Assembly (NCBI RefSeq): GCF_020921035.1 | Contig: NC_063150.1 | Coordinates: 36,999,826 to 37,063,825, forward strand | Direction of reading: 5' to 3' | Length of the DNA: 64,000 nt | DNA from: Rhodamnia argentea | Lineage: Eukaryota > Streptophyta > Magnoliopsida > Myrtales > Myrtaceae | Shown here: in pieces, positions 12,113-24,457 of the stretch | Layout of the letters: the number at the start of each line of letters is the position of its first letter | Numbering within the stretch: position 1 is the first letter of the stretch | Position numbers and translations under genes: made by a program | Notes under the pieces: generated by a model | The model's database searches: none | The model's input: only the letters and a program-made list of their open reading frames with translations | What the model was told of the DNA's origin: nothing

Positions 12113-15100
12113 ATGGACAGCAAAGTAGAAACAGAGCCTTTCACATGGTTGGAGGAGTGTGATGGGCCGATTAATGCTCCTTTGCCACAAAAGAGGAAGT
12201 ACCAACACCGGAAAAAGGAGTTTGTTGGTTGGGGGTCGAGACAGCTCATCGAGTTTCTCAAATCTATTGGTAAAGATATCAGCCAACAGATCCCTCAACA
12301 TGATGTAGCATCGGTTATAACCAGTTATATCAATGAAAATAAGCTTCTCCATCCACAAAAGAAGAAGAGAGTTGTTTGTGATGAAAGGCTTCGCTCTCTT
12401 TTTGGAAGGAAAACTATTAGCAGACTTAAAATCTCTGATCTGCTTGAAGCACATTATGCAGAGAACCTAGAGCAGTCGGATGAGGATTTCATCTGGAGTT
12501 CCGGGGATGAGGACTTAACAGCTAAACCTTTACTTCCTCAGAGAAAAACACCAAAGAAGAGAAAAGTGGTCGAAACTTCAGAAAGTTGTTTTGCTGCTTT
12601 AGTTCCCGATAACATCAAACTCATCTACTTGAAAAGGAGCTTAATTCAACTTCTCTGCAAAGACTCTGCTAGCTTTGAAGGCAAAGTGGTTGGAAGCTTT
12701 GTAAGGGTAAAGTCAGATCCCAATGACTACCTTCAGAAAAATCCTTATCAACTTCTGCAAGTGACAGGTGATTTGCCGTATTTATTAGCTTTTGGGCACT
12801 GGTGGAATCTGCCTGGGTGCTTGCTGCATTTTTTTCTCAAGCTCTGGCCCTTTCTTTTGTTGAGTCTCTTTGAGACCTGCCATATTGTTGGGGAGGATGC
12901 GTTTCTGTGAAATCTGTCAAAGATTCTGTGTGTGGATTGTTTGTTCAGTTAGTTATACTATAAGATGAAGCAAAATAACCTACACGTCGTGCACGCAACA
13001 AATTGGACTACCCTTATTGTTGCACATTACTTCTGATGGTTTCTCTTATGCAAAGTAATCATGAGTCGACAAAGAGAATGAAAAAGGGAAAATAATGGGT
13101 GTGTTTGTTTCATAGAAAGAATTTTCCGTAGATTGGTTTATTGGACTTTCATGTGTTTGTTCGTGGAAAATGGTTGCTCTATGGAAAGGCATTTACGGTA
13201 AAAGAAAACACCCTCACTTAGAATTGGGAAAATGAATTCTTGGCTCAAAATAGAGGAAATCATTTTTCCAAGCATAACAAGTCTATTTCCATAAACTCTA
13301 AGTAGCTTCTTCACCTTCTATCTAAGATAGAAGGAGTTTTATTTGTTTGTCAGCATACCAACAAATAGATGAAAACTCGGGTGCGTATGTTGGCCTCCTG
13401 CAACAATTTCGTCCTGGTTGGCCCAAAATCGAGCGCTGGAGCGAAAATTTCCCCAAAAAAAAAAAAAAACAAATAGATGAAAACTAACCATTTTCCTTGA
13501 ATATGATTTACGTGAAAAGCATTTTGCTTTATTGTGAAATCTCCGCTAAACAAACACATGGAAAGTTATTTATGCTGTTTACGAATAGATGCCATTTCTT
13601 TGCTACTTATTTAGGTGTGAAAGGGGCCATGGGATCTGCAGATACGAGCACTCAAGTCCTCCTTCAAGTGGCTGGGTTGTTTAAAGACATTCCCATTTCC
13701 ATGCTTTCCGATGAGAACTTCACTGAGGTAATTGGCAGATACTAGCTGTATTTTCTTCTGATTAGAACTATTTCCCGACTTGTGTAGGCTTGATACAAAT
13801 CAAAGTTAAGGAGGCTTTCATGGTTTTAAATGCTTACACCATCTTTAAGGTGGAAGAAAAGGGAATGTGCATCTCTTTTTGAAAAGCTCTCGGCAGATTG
13901 CAATAGATGGCCCCCTTCGAAGCAAATTTATTGCAGATTGTAGGCATAAATCAGATCAATATTGGTAATTAAAAGAGCCGGTTCCACATTTATTGGGGAA
14001 AATGAGAGTGTTAAATAAGATATTAATTGATTCTTCTTTCCTTTTGATCATACAATTGAACTACCAAATTTCTCTTTTTGGAGATTTTTATTGTGTTACT
14101 CAATGAGATGAATGCACAATAGGCTTTTGCTTCCCGAACTGCTTTCTTAGTAGGCAACTTAGATGAGGACCAATAAGTAAAAGTTATCAATTTTTGGGGA
14201 TTTTTAACTTGAGCATTAGTTCCGCAGAATATTTAACATTACGATATTCTTCCCATGGTAAGAAAAGATAAACCTCTTCCAAGTTTCCAGCTCAAAAGCA
14301 ATTGATTGGGGGGTAAAGAAGAGAAGGTTGTATGACTAACTTATAGGTGTGTAAAAGAGAGTAGGCATGGGAAAATTTCATCCTGGTCAAATGTGGTTTT
14401 CTAGCTAAGATGTTGATTAATGGGGTGTTGAATTATTATCCCATATCGCTTGAAAATAAGTCTTAATCGCTCTTTATATTCATGTGGTCTCCCTTCACCT
14501 ATTAGCTTAAACTTTTGGGTTGGTACTTCTAACATAACATGGTTCAGAGCAAGTGTTATTCCTCGCAAATTTGCGTGATCAAAATTTCACGTGAATGTGC
14601 ATGGTCAAAATTTTACGTGCCGCTTGTAATCCGGCTTGCACGTGAGAGAGGATGTTGAAGTATTATCCTACATCGCTTGACAACGGGTCCTAAATGCTCT
14701 TTATATTTGTGTGGTCTCCCTCCACCTATCGCCTTAAGCTTTTGGGTTGGACTTTCTAATATGGAGAGACTATGCTTGCATGGTGACTAGTTTTGCGAGA
14801 TTAATTAAAGCAATTGTGCTGTTCATTATCTCCAGAGATAGTTGAATAACTTACCTGTGCATTTCCAACTTAGAATTTTTTACCAGCTTTGGCATGCTCA
14901 AGGTCATAACCAACAATACTGGCTAATGATAAGGGTCTTTTGATCGTATAGCTGGTTGAGCATTCGCATTTTAAAATGTCACAATCGCTTTAGATGATTG
15001 TAGAGCTTCTTGTCCTTGGCAAATGGGAATAATTAAGTCGAGATGTGGTTTTATTCTGATGATAAGAGTATGAGGTACTTTCAAATCAGAATAGCTGCAG

Positions 15101-18100
15101 TGTCAATTACAGTACGGCAGAGTCAAGACACGGCTTGCATACATTCCTGTTTCATGGTTCTTGAAAGATTCTCAGTGACTTCTTGTTGCTTGAATACTAA
15201 GTTTTCTGAAGATTCTTTCAAACTGTAGATACGTGCCCATAATTTCGCTTGCTAATGTTTCTGCAGGAAGAATGTGAAGATTTGCGTCAGAGAGTGAAAG
15301 ATGGTTTGCTCAAGAGGCCAACTGTAGTAAGTTTTTCCTTTTATGACCTATCAATCTCGATTATCAGAAATATTTCTACGCTCTTTTCAGTGTCATAAAA
15401 TTAGTTGTGTGTTGCAGTGGTTGCTTGTGTATTTCATATTTCTTTCTAGGCCTGAGGCGGTAGCAGCCTTTTTCCAAATTACAGCTCTTAGGGAAGTGTA
15501 GCACCTTCTTACTTGGAAATGGAAGCAAGAAGAAGTTCTGATCTTCTATGACAAGGGTTAAAACGTGATTTTACCTCTTAACTTTTTTTTAATAGATCTG
15601 CAAGAAGGTCTTCATAGTTCTCAAAACTGAGTAAGGTTAAGCCTGTTTCATTCCTGCATTCTTCTTGTTATTGCTAGGCATCATGTTTTGAACTACCATC
15701 TTGCCCCTGCTCCACTTGACTTGTCAACAATGATGAAGCAGAAAATTATGATAAGCTGATACATATTTTGGAGAACTTGATGTCATTTCTATCAACATTC
15801 AACATGGAATTAGTCTAGTGTGACTGTAGAGTGCGACCAATGGTCCATTGGAGTTTAACAGGATGGCGCTTGCATTAATCTTTCCTCTATAGTGGAAATT
15901 GTATGCCTTGCACTTGCCATTGGGGATTCAATAAATTATTTTCAATTTGTAGATAAGCTTCTTTATGATTAGCTGATTTTGTCTTAAGCAAGCTTTCCGT
16001 GGATAGGCTGCACCGGTAGATGATCATGCTGGCCTTTCACTTGAACTGTTCTTTGCTGCCTGCTTTTGTCAAAGTAACCAAGTTATATGGCATTCTCTTG
16101 CAACTGCTTCTGGCTCACTGTTGATATGCAGCACTCTTTTAGTTATCTCTATTGTCAGTGCACACCTATTGCTTCAAATTTGTATTTTTCCCAAAACGAA
16201 TGCCTTTTGTATGTTAACCATCAATAATGCCACTCATGCAGTCACTTATTAGAAAATTCTTTCAAGATTAATCCTTCAACTTGACAAAGCAGAACCTGAA
16301 TGTTGAGTTTTTCACTTATGGTTTTTGCTCTTGCTTTTGAGGCTCATTTGCAATTTGTTTTTGGTAGGTAGAATTCGAAGAGAGAGCTCGAATTTTGCAT
16401 GAAGATATAACGAATCATGTAAGATCTTATCTGCTATGTTACAGTCTGAATTCTAAATTGTGCAGTTGACAGTGCACAGTAATATAGGCAGCATTTATCC
16501 TTTTATTACTTTTTTTTTTAATGCATGCACTGCTAGTTTCCATGCTAGGAAGCCCCATACAACATCACGGGATTTGTTTGTGGTTCTCGTCGACACCTTT
16601 TTTTTTTGGAGAAAATGGTGAAAACCTCTTATTGCTTAATCTGGGTTAGAAGAATTTCTTGGTGTACGTTGTGTTAAATCTAAAATGTTGATGCATGAAT
16701 AGAATGGATTCAGAGACGAGCACCAAGAAAACTTGACAATTTCATTTAGATTAGTTTAGTATCCTCAGTTGTATGAGAGTACAAACAAATGGAGTTGAGT
16801 AGAAGGGAGTGGTGGACTTTAATGGGAGTCTACTCTTTACGACTCGGTAGGGGAGTGATCTCTGGAGGCTCGAAACCAGAAGGCTCAGGTATGGTGCTGC
16901 TTCTAAATGCCTTTAGGTTGGTGAAGGGGATAAGAATGAACCGAATCCCGCCTGGAAAAGGGGGAAGTGTTGCTGACCTATATATGTTGGGGGTGGGCCC
17001 ACCTCCCTCCCCCCCCACCTCCTCCTCACGAGGTGGACCCAACCTTATGAGGTGCCTTTGGTTGACAAAACAATGAGGCTTAGTATATGCTTGGCCAATG
17101 TGGGCAACACCTCGTACGGGTCAGGCTAGGTCGTCACACTAAGTGGCTGTAAATAAGTCTCATTGTTTGGCTTTGCATAAGCCTGCGTTCTCATGTTTGC
17201 CTTGTAGAACAATTTTTCCTCCATGAATGTCATTGCATATTTGTTTCGTTAGTCCTGCCGTCTTGATTAATCTTCAACTGACCTTTCTTCTTTCTCATGC
17301 CTTTTCCTTCCAAGTGGCTTCCAAAGGAACTTGCTTTGCTGCAGAGTCGTATTGAACGAGCCAATGAGAAGGGCTTGCGCAAAGAATATCCTTTTCCCTG
17401 TGCTGGAAAGTTTACTTGTGTAATAGGTGTTGGCCAAAACACTAATGTGAATTTGATAAAATGCACAAGATGAGGATTGTTCAATAATATCTGGATTGCT
17501 AACTTAGATCAGTTCAAGGTGAGCAGCACAGTTCCTGATGCTACTATCTTGCCGTGGGGGTTCGCACCACATATCATTCATGCCGAGTACAGTAACGTGA
17601 GCCCTGCATTGTTTCACAACAAGCTCCAATACTAGGAACTGGTCATTTTAATTGGCCAAGCCATATGAATTATTTGATCCTCCAAATTAAGGCGTTAACA
17701 TTTGGATGATGTGGTAATGTTTATTCCAATCATTTGCCTTCCGTGTTGTTCTTTGATCCTCTCTGTGATGTTAGTGGTCAATGAGCTTTGGCTTTACTAT
17801 ACTTTGAGGACAATTCCCATGTACTTTTTAACTGCATTTTCCTCTAGTTCTAGGATTGTATGGGTACAATTACTTACTGTTTCCTGCGTTTTGGGCCATG
17901 TAAAACGTAACGTACATTTATGAAGTCCAAGCTTTCTCAATAAAGGAATGTTCTGTATTGTGATTGATGGATTTGTAATGACAAAAGGACTGGGAATTAG
18001 TTATAACTGAATTGATCTTGAGTGTTTTTTATTATATATTTTCCAAAAGCAACAGCAAAACAGGATATAATTTGAAATTATTTAGTGGCGAGGCATCCCT

Positions 18101-20842
18101 GGAGTCATAGCCTACTATAAGAAAGACCTGTGTTCAATGAACACTGCTAGTTAGTTTTGACATGAGGTGGTATTGCTGATGATAGTCCAATGAAATAATT
18201 CTCGCTACATGTGTAAAGAAAATTAGTCATTCCTGATCTAATGGAATGTTTCCATGAAAGCATCCTATTTTTGAAATGTCATGCTTTTCCTCCCCTTGCA
18301 AGTAAAGTAAGGCTATTTGTCGTCCAATGCATGCATTATCACACTGAGGATGTACCTGGAATTTGTTATTTTGAGGCTTTTGTTGGTGGTGGATCTCGTC
18401 ATGCACTATTTTCAGATTGAATATCTCTGTTAGTGACCCAGGCACAGAATACGTTTAAGTGAAAGGAGGGATGGAGTCTTTTTGGTAATTCCAATCATTC
18501 AATTAACCACTCAGTTCCACAGTTGCAGTTACCTGATGGAAGCTTGTGGAAGTTTAAAACTTTGTTACAAATTGCCATTACTTTGTTCAATGTTGGCTTA
18601 CCTTTATCATGGTCCAACATTATCGTTATAACCTATCAGACAGCATCTAGAATCTTGGTTTCCCTTGCTGAAAATTGTTGAATACTTAACCCCTCTCTTT
18701 TTCTCCCCTCTTCTGGTATTAAGCCAGTAATCTATTCCTTAACTTATTTTATTCTGTACGTTGTCTGAATACTTGGAGAGGAGGAAGCTGCTCCAGACTC
18801 CTGAAGAACAATCACGTTTATTGCGTGAGATTCCTAAAGTGATTGCGGATGGAGTAGAAATTGATTCTACAGATATTCCAGATGATTTAGAAGAAATCAC
18901 TGCATCTCCAAGATCGCTCCATAGGGAAAGTTCACAGGAGGCTAAGTGTGCTACTACAGGCAATATCGTACCAGTGACTAAGATACCTTGGAGGACCAAC
19001 TTGGAAGGTATGTATGGGCACCTTTTAAATAACGACGGGCATCTGCATGGACTTATCAAATGGCTGCATCTAGGGTCAACCATGAATTTAAACCCCCCTC
19101 CCTCCCAAAACAACTCTCTCCCTTGGTGCGAACAAAACAAGATTCATCTCTTAGTATTTGGTTTGTTGTGTTGGGTCATCAATGTGCTTTAAAATATTCG
19201 ACTCTGAGGGACATCGCATTTTCACCTAGCTTTCCCCTTCCTGCTGCCAATTAAATTCATTTGTTCTCATTTTCACATCCTTTATTCTACCTCTTCCACA
19301 TCAACATCCTTCTAGACTTGAGCTCTACAATATCACTGAATTTCATGCTCCCATTCAGGAACTTCTAACTTTGCCCATGAAAGCCATAAGGGCTTATGCT
19401 GACCCACCATTCTTTATTTGCCTGTACTTTTCCTGCTATAATTTCTATGTCTATGATGCCTGCTTCAATATCTTGAGGTGAAGATTAAATTAAAGAGAAA
19501 AGACCAGAGAGAAGAAACAAATCTTCTTAAAATTACCGGAGAAAAAGTATAACCGTTGAAAAGCTCGAAAATGTGCTTGTGGAAGTCCAATGATATTAGG
19601 GGTATAAAGTCGATATGGGAAGGCTTTGTTGTCTGAGTATATGATAAAAGTGCCATCTTTCACCTTTCTATTGCATCCAGTGCCAAATTTGTTCTTGCTT
19701 GGATCGAGTCTGGTGAGCTTTTGTCGACCGGACCTGATCAATAGCATTCTCTGTTGAACTTTTCTGGCTTTAATGTCTGGAATGCCTTTCCTACCCCTGT
19801 TTAAAGAAGAGAATCCCTGATAAAAAGGGATGAATAATCTTCTTGCTCTATTTGGGAATCAATAGGAGAATTTGTGGTGAATTTCGCCAGAACTGTTGTA
19901 GAGCGCAATAAAGATACAGAAAAGTTGGAACCTAGAGAATTAAATATTCCGGGTCTTCTTGCCCTTAATGACTACTTTTATGCAAATATATTACCTCTAT
20001 CGGATCTATTCTATTGCATGGGAGAGTGTTCAAAGGCTCAGAACAGAATGGGAGTTGCATTAACACCTCGAATAAAGCCATGTAAATTGCCTGATACAAG
20101 TTACTTAGCTTTTTGATTAACAAATGCCAGATAATCAGTTTTGAGCCAACATACTCTCTCATCCCGTCTGCTGCTTGGCTTATGAGAATAAATTCCAGAT
20201 TGCAGTTAACGTTGTGATGAGCAGGGAACAGATTTCTGAAAGTCATCAGCTATGTCAATTTGTCATTTTCATTACTATCTTTGCATTTTGAGATGATGAG
20301 AACCATTCCCCGATTTTATGTCATCATTTGCAGAGCACCAGAATGGTCATGTTTCTGAATACAATGAACAAGTGGTAGCAAATCAGAGAAATGGAGGAGG
20401 ACCTGGTAAGATGGAGAAGAAAGGGTTTCAGGGAACGGAGGATGAGGGAATTCATTCTACTCAGAAAATTGAAGAATGGGTGCAGCAGCCAATAACAGAT
20501 ATTAGCAAGGAAGAAAGACGTGGGGTTGTGGAGAATGGCGACCTTCATGGAACAAAGGGTAAGAGTGTCCAGTCGCCTAAGGTAGTGATTGATTTGACCA
20601 GTGATGATGAGGATGAGGATCTTAGCAGTTGCCAGAGTCAGAACCATGATTATAACCTGGAAAGCTTAATATGGCATTATGTTGATCCCCAAGGCGAAGT
20701 CCGGGGTCCTTTCTCGCTCGCATCGCTAAAGCACTGGAGTCCAGAATACTTTCCCCCTGATTTCAAGATATGGAAGGTTGGTGAAAGCCAGAGCAAAGCA
20801 GTATTGTTAAGTGATATACTGCGCAGGGTGTGCTCTAAGTAA
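12113..20842 (+). CDS. SWIB, Plus-3 and GYF domain protein (At5g08430/NERD-like)
   Basis: Seven coding exons: 12113-12767, 13615-13727, 15267-15326, 16368-16418, 17315-17385, 18760-19007 and 20334-20842. They give 568 residues. All introns are GT-AG except 17386-18759, which is AT-AC. The ATG at 12113 is the first in frame; the TTG six bases earlier is discounted. A SWIB/MDM2-type domain spans about residues 38-118 (LIEFLKSIGKDISQQI to ISDLLEAHY). A basic patch RKTPKKRKV follows. A Plus-3 domain covers about 165-310 and ends in a helical region (LQSRIERANEKGLRKELSEY). The tail has VVIDLTSDDEDED and a C-terminal GYF domain (WHYVDPQGEVRGPFSLASL). Such proteins are nuclear; relatives act in transcription elongation or link chromatin with small RNAs, but this one's role is inferred only by family. 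The PHD finger of larger NERD relatives is absent. Confidence 0.93.
13098..13562. mobile_element. Probable hAT-like MITE in intron 1 of the SWIB gene
   Basis: The left end GGGTGTGTTTGTTTCATAG and the reversed right end CATGTGTTTGTTTAGCGG share the core TGTGTTTGTTT. Flanking sequence GGAAAATAAT and GGAAAGTTAT is similar, perhaps a decayed target duplication. The interior is rich in GGAAAA/TTTTCC words found in this kind of plant MITE. It carries a younger retroposon at 13378-13468. Confidence 0.5.
13378..13468 (+). mobile_element. Short retroposon (SINE or truncated LINE 3' end) with poly(A) and 17-bp target duplication
   Basis: A 17-base direct repeat ACAAATAGATGAAAACT at 13361-13377 and 13469-13485 flanks about 77 bases ending in TTTCCCC and a run of about 14-15 A. 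The perfect repeat, the poly(A) tail and the lack of inverted ends are the marks of target-primed retrotransposition. No pol III A/B boxes are recognised, so it may be a 5'-truncated element. It interrupts the surrounding MITE and is therefore younger. Confidence 0.75.
14426..14761. mobile_element. TRIM (terminal-repeat retrotransposon in miniature), complete
   Basis: Two 109-base direct repeats, 14426-14534 and 14653-14761, begin TGTTGAA and end TTCTAACA or TTCTAATA. Right after the first is TGGTTCAGAGC (14540-14550), one base short of the plant tRNA-Met primer site TGGTATCAGAGC. Right before the second is the purine-rich GTGAGAGAGGA. The flanks TGGGG (14421-14425) and TGGAG (14762-14766) are a 4-of-5 target duplication. 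The inner 118 bases code for nothing. Size, order of parts and lack of genes define a TRIM. It sits in the second coding intron of the SWIB gene in sense orientation. Confidence 0.85.
17386..18759 (+). other. U12-type AT-AC intron
   Basis: The donor reads ATATCCTTTT at 17386-17395, the full U12 consensus. The U12 branch site TTCCTTAAC is present without mismatch at 18735-18743, and the intron ends TAC at 18759, 17 bases after the branch A. Splicing AAAGA/GTTG restores the frame and gives NEKGLRKELSEYLERRKLLQ. No GT-AG choice at this junction preserves both the frame and the helix. Confidence 0.9.
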
Positions 20843-22225
20843 TGGGGAAGACATTTTTGTTACTTCATTTAGGTTTCGCCTGTGATTTTAGTCACCGTTC
20901 TTTAACAAACCCCAGAATTCGTTGGGCATGGGGAATGAGTTATACTCATACTGACCGGAGGAATTACTGCTTTGAGTTTCGGCATCTCTGAATCAGCGGC
21001 AAATAAATAAGCTGGTCCTCTTGTTTTCTTGTACATTCCTTACATCTTGTTGTAAAAGAGACCATTTCATCTCAACCAGTTTGAAACTGTGCCTTACTTC
21101 TCATTAAACTCCGACACTCTGCAAACATGTGAATTGCAGTAAATATACAGCCGAGTGACGAATTCACTCCGTGCTTTGTCAGTTTAAGTGCTCGTCTGTG
21201 CTTGATGAAAATCTTGCAGGATCGCCTAGGAGGGGTGCAAGTGATCCGTCGACCCCCGTTTCACTTCTACTCTGTGACCATATTCAGAGGATTGTACTGC
21301 GCCAAAGATCTATTCTCAAGTCTTCTAATACAGGATGGCATGTCACTCTGGTTTTCTTTTCATAAGGGGTAGACACATACTTCCATTTGTTGATAACTCA
21401 TGTGATGGTGCTGTTTTGGAGTTTTGACTGAGAGGGAAGCATGCAGAGCGGTAGGTATGTTGACTTTGTACTCGGCACGGATCCTGCCTACCAACCTACC
21501 CCATCTTTCCATTTAGAGGGATCGATCCACGTAGAGTTTCAATCATAGTTTGAGCTCAAATGAACTGTATATTATCAGGTAATTCCAGATTAATTAGTTG
21601 GATAGCCACAATTCCAGAGATAGGGCAATATTACATTAATCTTGCCTGTCTTATCCTGCACTCGTGAGATTGAACTTTTGCTATAAAATTGAAAGACCGG
21701 GGTAAGATTGGGAATTTCACACTAATAGTACGTCATCTTATCTATGTTATATGCATCTTTGAGTTGCAAAAGCCATGGCTGGCCGCTTGCATTGCCGCCC
21801 TCTAATAAATTCCGGGCGCTTGTTTATTGACTAAACAGGACACAACTTTTCTTGGGTTTGGCCCACATTACAAGCCACCGGAGAGGTTGGTGCGTGATTG
21901 GGAATTCCTTCCTTGAATTGGAAAAGTCAGTAACTGATTCATTGCTCTTAAATCTTTCGCTCGGGGGAAAGTTCTCTCGGTCCCACGATTTGAGAAATCC
22001 TCGATGATACGCAACCGATTCACGACTGAAGACGAGGTGGTGGTGGTGCAGCGATACTTCCGTTCTGGACAAAAGAAAAGAGGGACCCACGTTTATGTCG
22101 GTGTCGCGGCAGCTGGTGAGCGTGGGCCATGTGGCATGGTTCCTGTCCCCATCGCTCATGGCCTCTCCTTACCCCAATTTTCCCTTCGTGTGTGGGATCT
22201 CGACTTTAATGAATAATGATGAATG
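20843..22225. other. 3' flank of the SWIB gene and intergenic sequence
   Basis: Following the TAA the sequence looks like a 3' UTR. Short open frames at 21171-21365 and 21824-22216 have no family resemblance and unusual composition, so no gene is called. Confidence 0.35.
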
Positions 22226-22520
22226 GAAATGACGAAAATGATCATTGAAATTTTGATTCGATTTATAATGTCATTACTGTATTTTTAATTTATTCAATGT
22301 GCAATTTTCATCTATGAAAACTTTTAATTTGTTCAATCTAATGCTTAAACTTTGATCTAGTGTGCAATGCGATTCTTAAACTTTTACATTTTCATTTAGT
22401 TCATGGGTTGTATTGAATATTTATCCATAATTCAAGGATTTCATTGGACAAATTAAACATTTAGAGACGGCATTGTACATTTAACCAAAATTCAGAGATT
22501 ATTTGTGCTATTTTCCCTAA
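22226..22520. repeat. AT-rich dispersed-repeat-like segment
   Basis: The words AATTTGTTCAATCTAATGC, ATTCAATGTGCAATTTTC, GTGTGCAATGCGATTC and CATTGTACATTTAACC recur with variation, and both ends carry GAAATTTTGATT/CAAAATTCAG-like inverted words. This resembles common non-autonomous plant repeats. Class and ends are not determined. Confidence 0.3.
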
Positions 22521-23810
22521 TCACAATACGACCCCCTCTCTCATGCATCTAGAGTTCATGTATTCTAATGTTTAAAATGTGAAATCTTGATCCTCTCTTT
22601 TCTCTATTGATTCCCTCTTTTTTTGGGGTGTTTGCATGACTTGACATCTCCTCGGGATTAAACATAATGCAGGGATCTCCCTGGCGAGGGCTGTGAAGCA
22701 ATAGTGACCCCTTTGGCCTGCATCAATTATTGCTCGCCCCCCACGAAAGTAAAAGACAAAGCAACTATAGAAATGATGAACTACGTGACGTCCTATTCTT
22801 GAATTCGGATCTTATTCCCCATGTGTCAATAATGGTCGAGAATCATTGAGTTTATAGGAGCAAGGTCACATGGTTTTGGTCTCGGACTACATTCAAATGG
22901 GAGCTAACAAAAAAAAGGGGGCAGTCCTCTTCTCATTCAAAGATTCGAGGATCAATAAAAAAAATGTTCAAATTGCATAACTCCAGACACTTTCCTTAAA
23001 AAGAAAAAGAAAAAGGGGAGTGGGAACAAGGACTAAAGTTTCAACTTTGTTTGGTGTTCTAGAAGGGAATAATCGACACACCCTTCAAAAAGCACAACGT
23101 GAGCCATCAATTGCACGTGCCTTGACATGATAGGGTCGTCTTGGGAAACGATGGGCGGCGTCATCGGATGGATAGATGACCACCGCAAAAATACATTTAT
23201 AAGCAATTTGCTTTTCGTGTACGATTTCGCCATCTGGTTCCAAGTTTGACCAACATTCCTTTTTCTTTTTTTTACTACTAGTAATTGTAAAAACCAACTG
23301 TTTTCCTGTGTCCATCTAATTGTAATCAGGGGGAACCCCTTTTGTTCCACGACTTATTTTGTGTCTGCTAACTGCAAAACCAGTTCCATCATAATAATTC
23401 ATTTTATTACACTTGGAAGTTCAGACCCTTTTCACCTTTTTAGAGTGCAATATTTCATCTTTTTGAGTTATTAGCGAACCACTCGGCTCTTTAAAGAAAC
23501 CCAAGCAGATGAATTCTCGTAATGCAGCGAGGAAACACCCTTGATTGAAAATTTGTTGCAAATTAAATTGGTAGGCTGAAAAATGAAGTGGAGATGCAAA
23601 TAGGAGAAGTGAAGATTTTAAGTTGGGAAAGGACATAAATGCAGTTGAGGAGGGAATGATTAAACATAAAAATTGCAGGTTTAGTGAGTATTCGATGAGG
23701 ATTAGGATGTCCAATAATTTATGTTTAAGAAGGGAATTGTCCAAAAACTGGGTTTCCGACCCTCCAAAATGCCAATCACATCTCTCCACGCATACATTGC
23801 CATTTGCCAC
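22521..23810. other. Intergenic upstream of the CLC gene
   Basis: No coding or RNA feature recognised. Antisense ORFs near 23033-23350 and 23421-23897 have no family resemblance. Confidence 0.35.
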
Positions 23811-23904
23811 CTCTCTCTCTCTCTCTCTCTCTCTATAGATGTTCATCGCATCACCTTCTGGCCAAACAACATGAACTCGCAGTCGACTCATTAACAACGT
23901 TATC

Positions 23905-23936
<32 letters not shown>
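23811..23936. repeat. Two (CT)n microsatellites upstream of the CLC gene
   Basis: Pure CT tracts at 23811-23834 and 23911-23936 lie about 500-650 bases before the CLC start codon. They are probably in the core promoter or leader. The second is followed by GGTGCAG, which could serve as an acceptor. Confidence 0.9.
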
Positions 23937-24457
23937 GGTGCAGAAAGGATGCAGCTTTCTCGCTTGCTTCTGTTGTCCTGACGCAGAGTTTCAGACAGTC
24001 GAACCAGCTCAACTTTGTCGTGCCCACGCAGTCGTCCGATGAATGTGCATATACTGGTCCCTGCTCCTTACTTTCTGCTCAGTCTCCTCCTCTGCTCGAT
24101 CAGCTCGATCAAGTACTTGACGTGGGTTCCCCTGTTTGTTTTCTTGTTCTGTTTCTTGCGTATGTATCTGGTCTTATCGACCCCTGTCCAAATAGAGCGT
24201 AGGCTGAGCAAATTTGCTGATTGCGATCGTCTCTTGATTGATTAGTTCCTGTCATGCCTTCTCAAAATGGCGGTGGATCCTTCCTGATATGTTTTCTCTA
24301 TTTCGAAAATCCGGATCATAACTCGTGAAATCTCTACATCCCATTTGTAGTCTGAATCGTATGGTTGTGCAGGTCGCTGTCATAAAAAAGGAGGCCTCAT
24401 TCATAGTTACTGAACGCTTTGCCAAAGAAAGAATCCAGACATTGGTTTGAGGGGACT

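Noticed and set aside
16789..17076. Plus-strand 95-codon frame in SWIB intron 4
   Set aside because: Glycine/proline-rich with no family match and lying between two well-placed exons. It may belong to an unidentified insertion.
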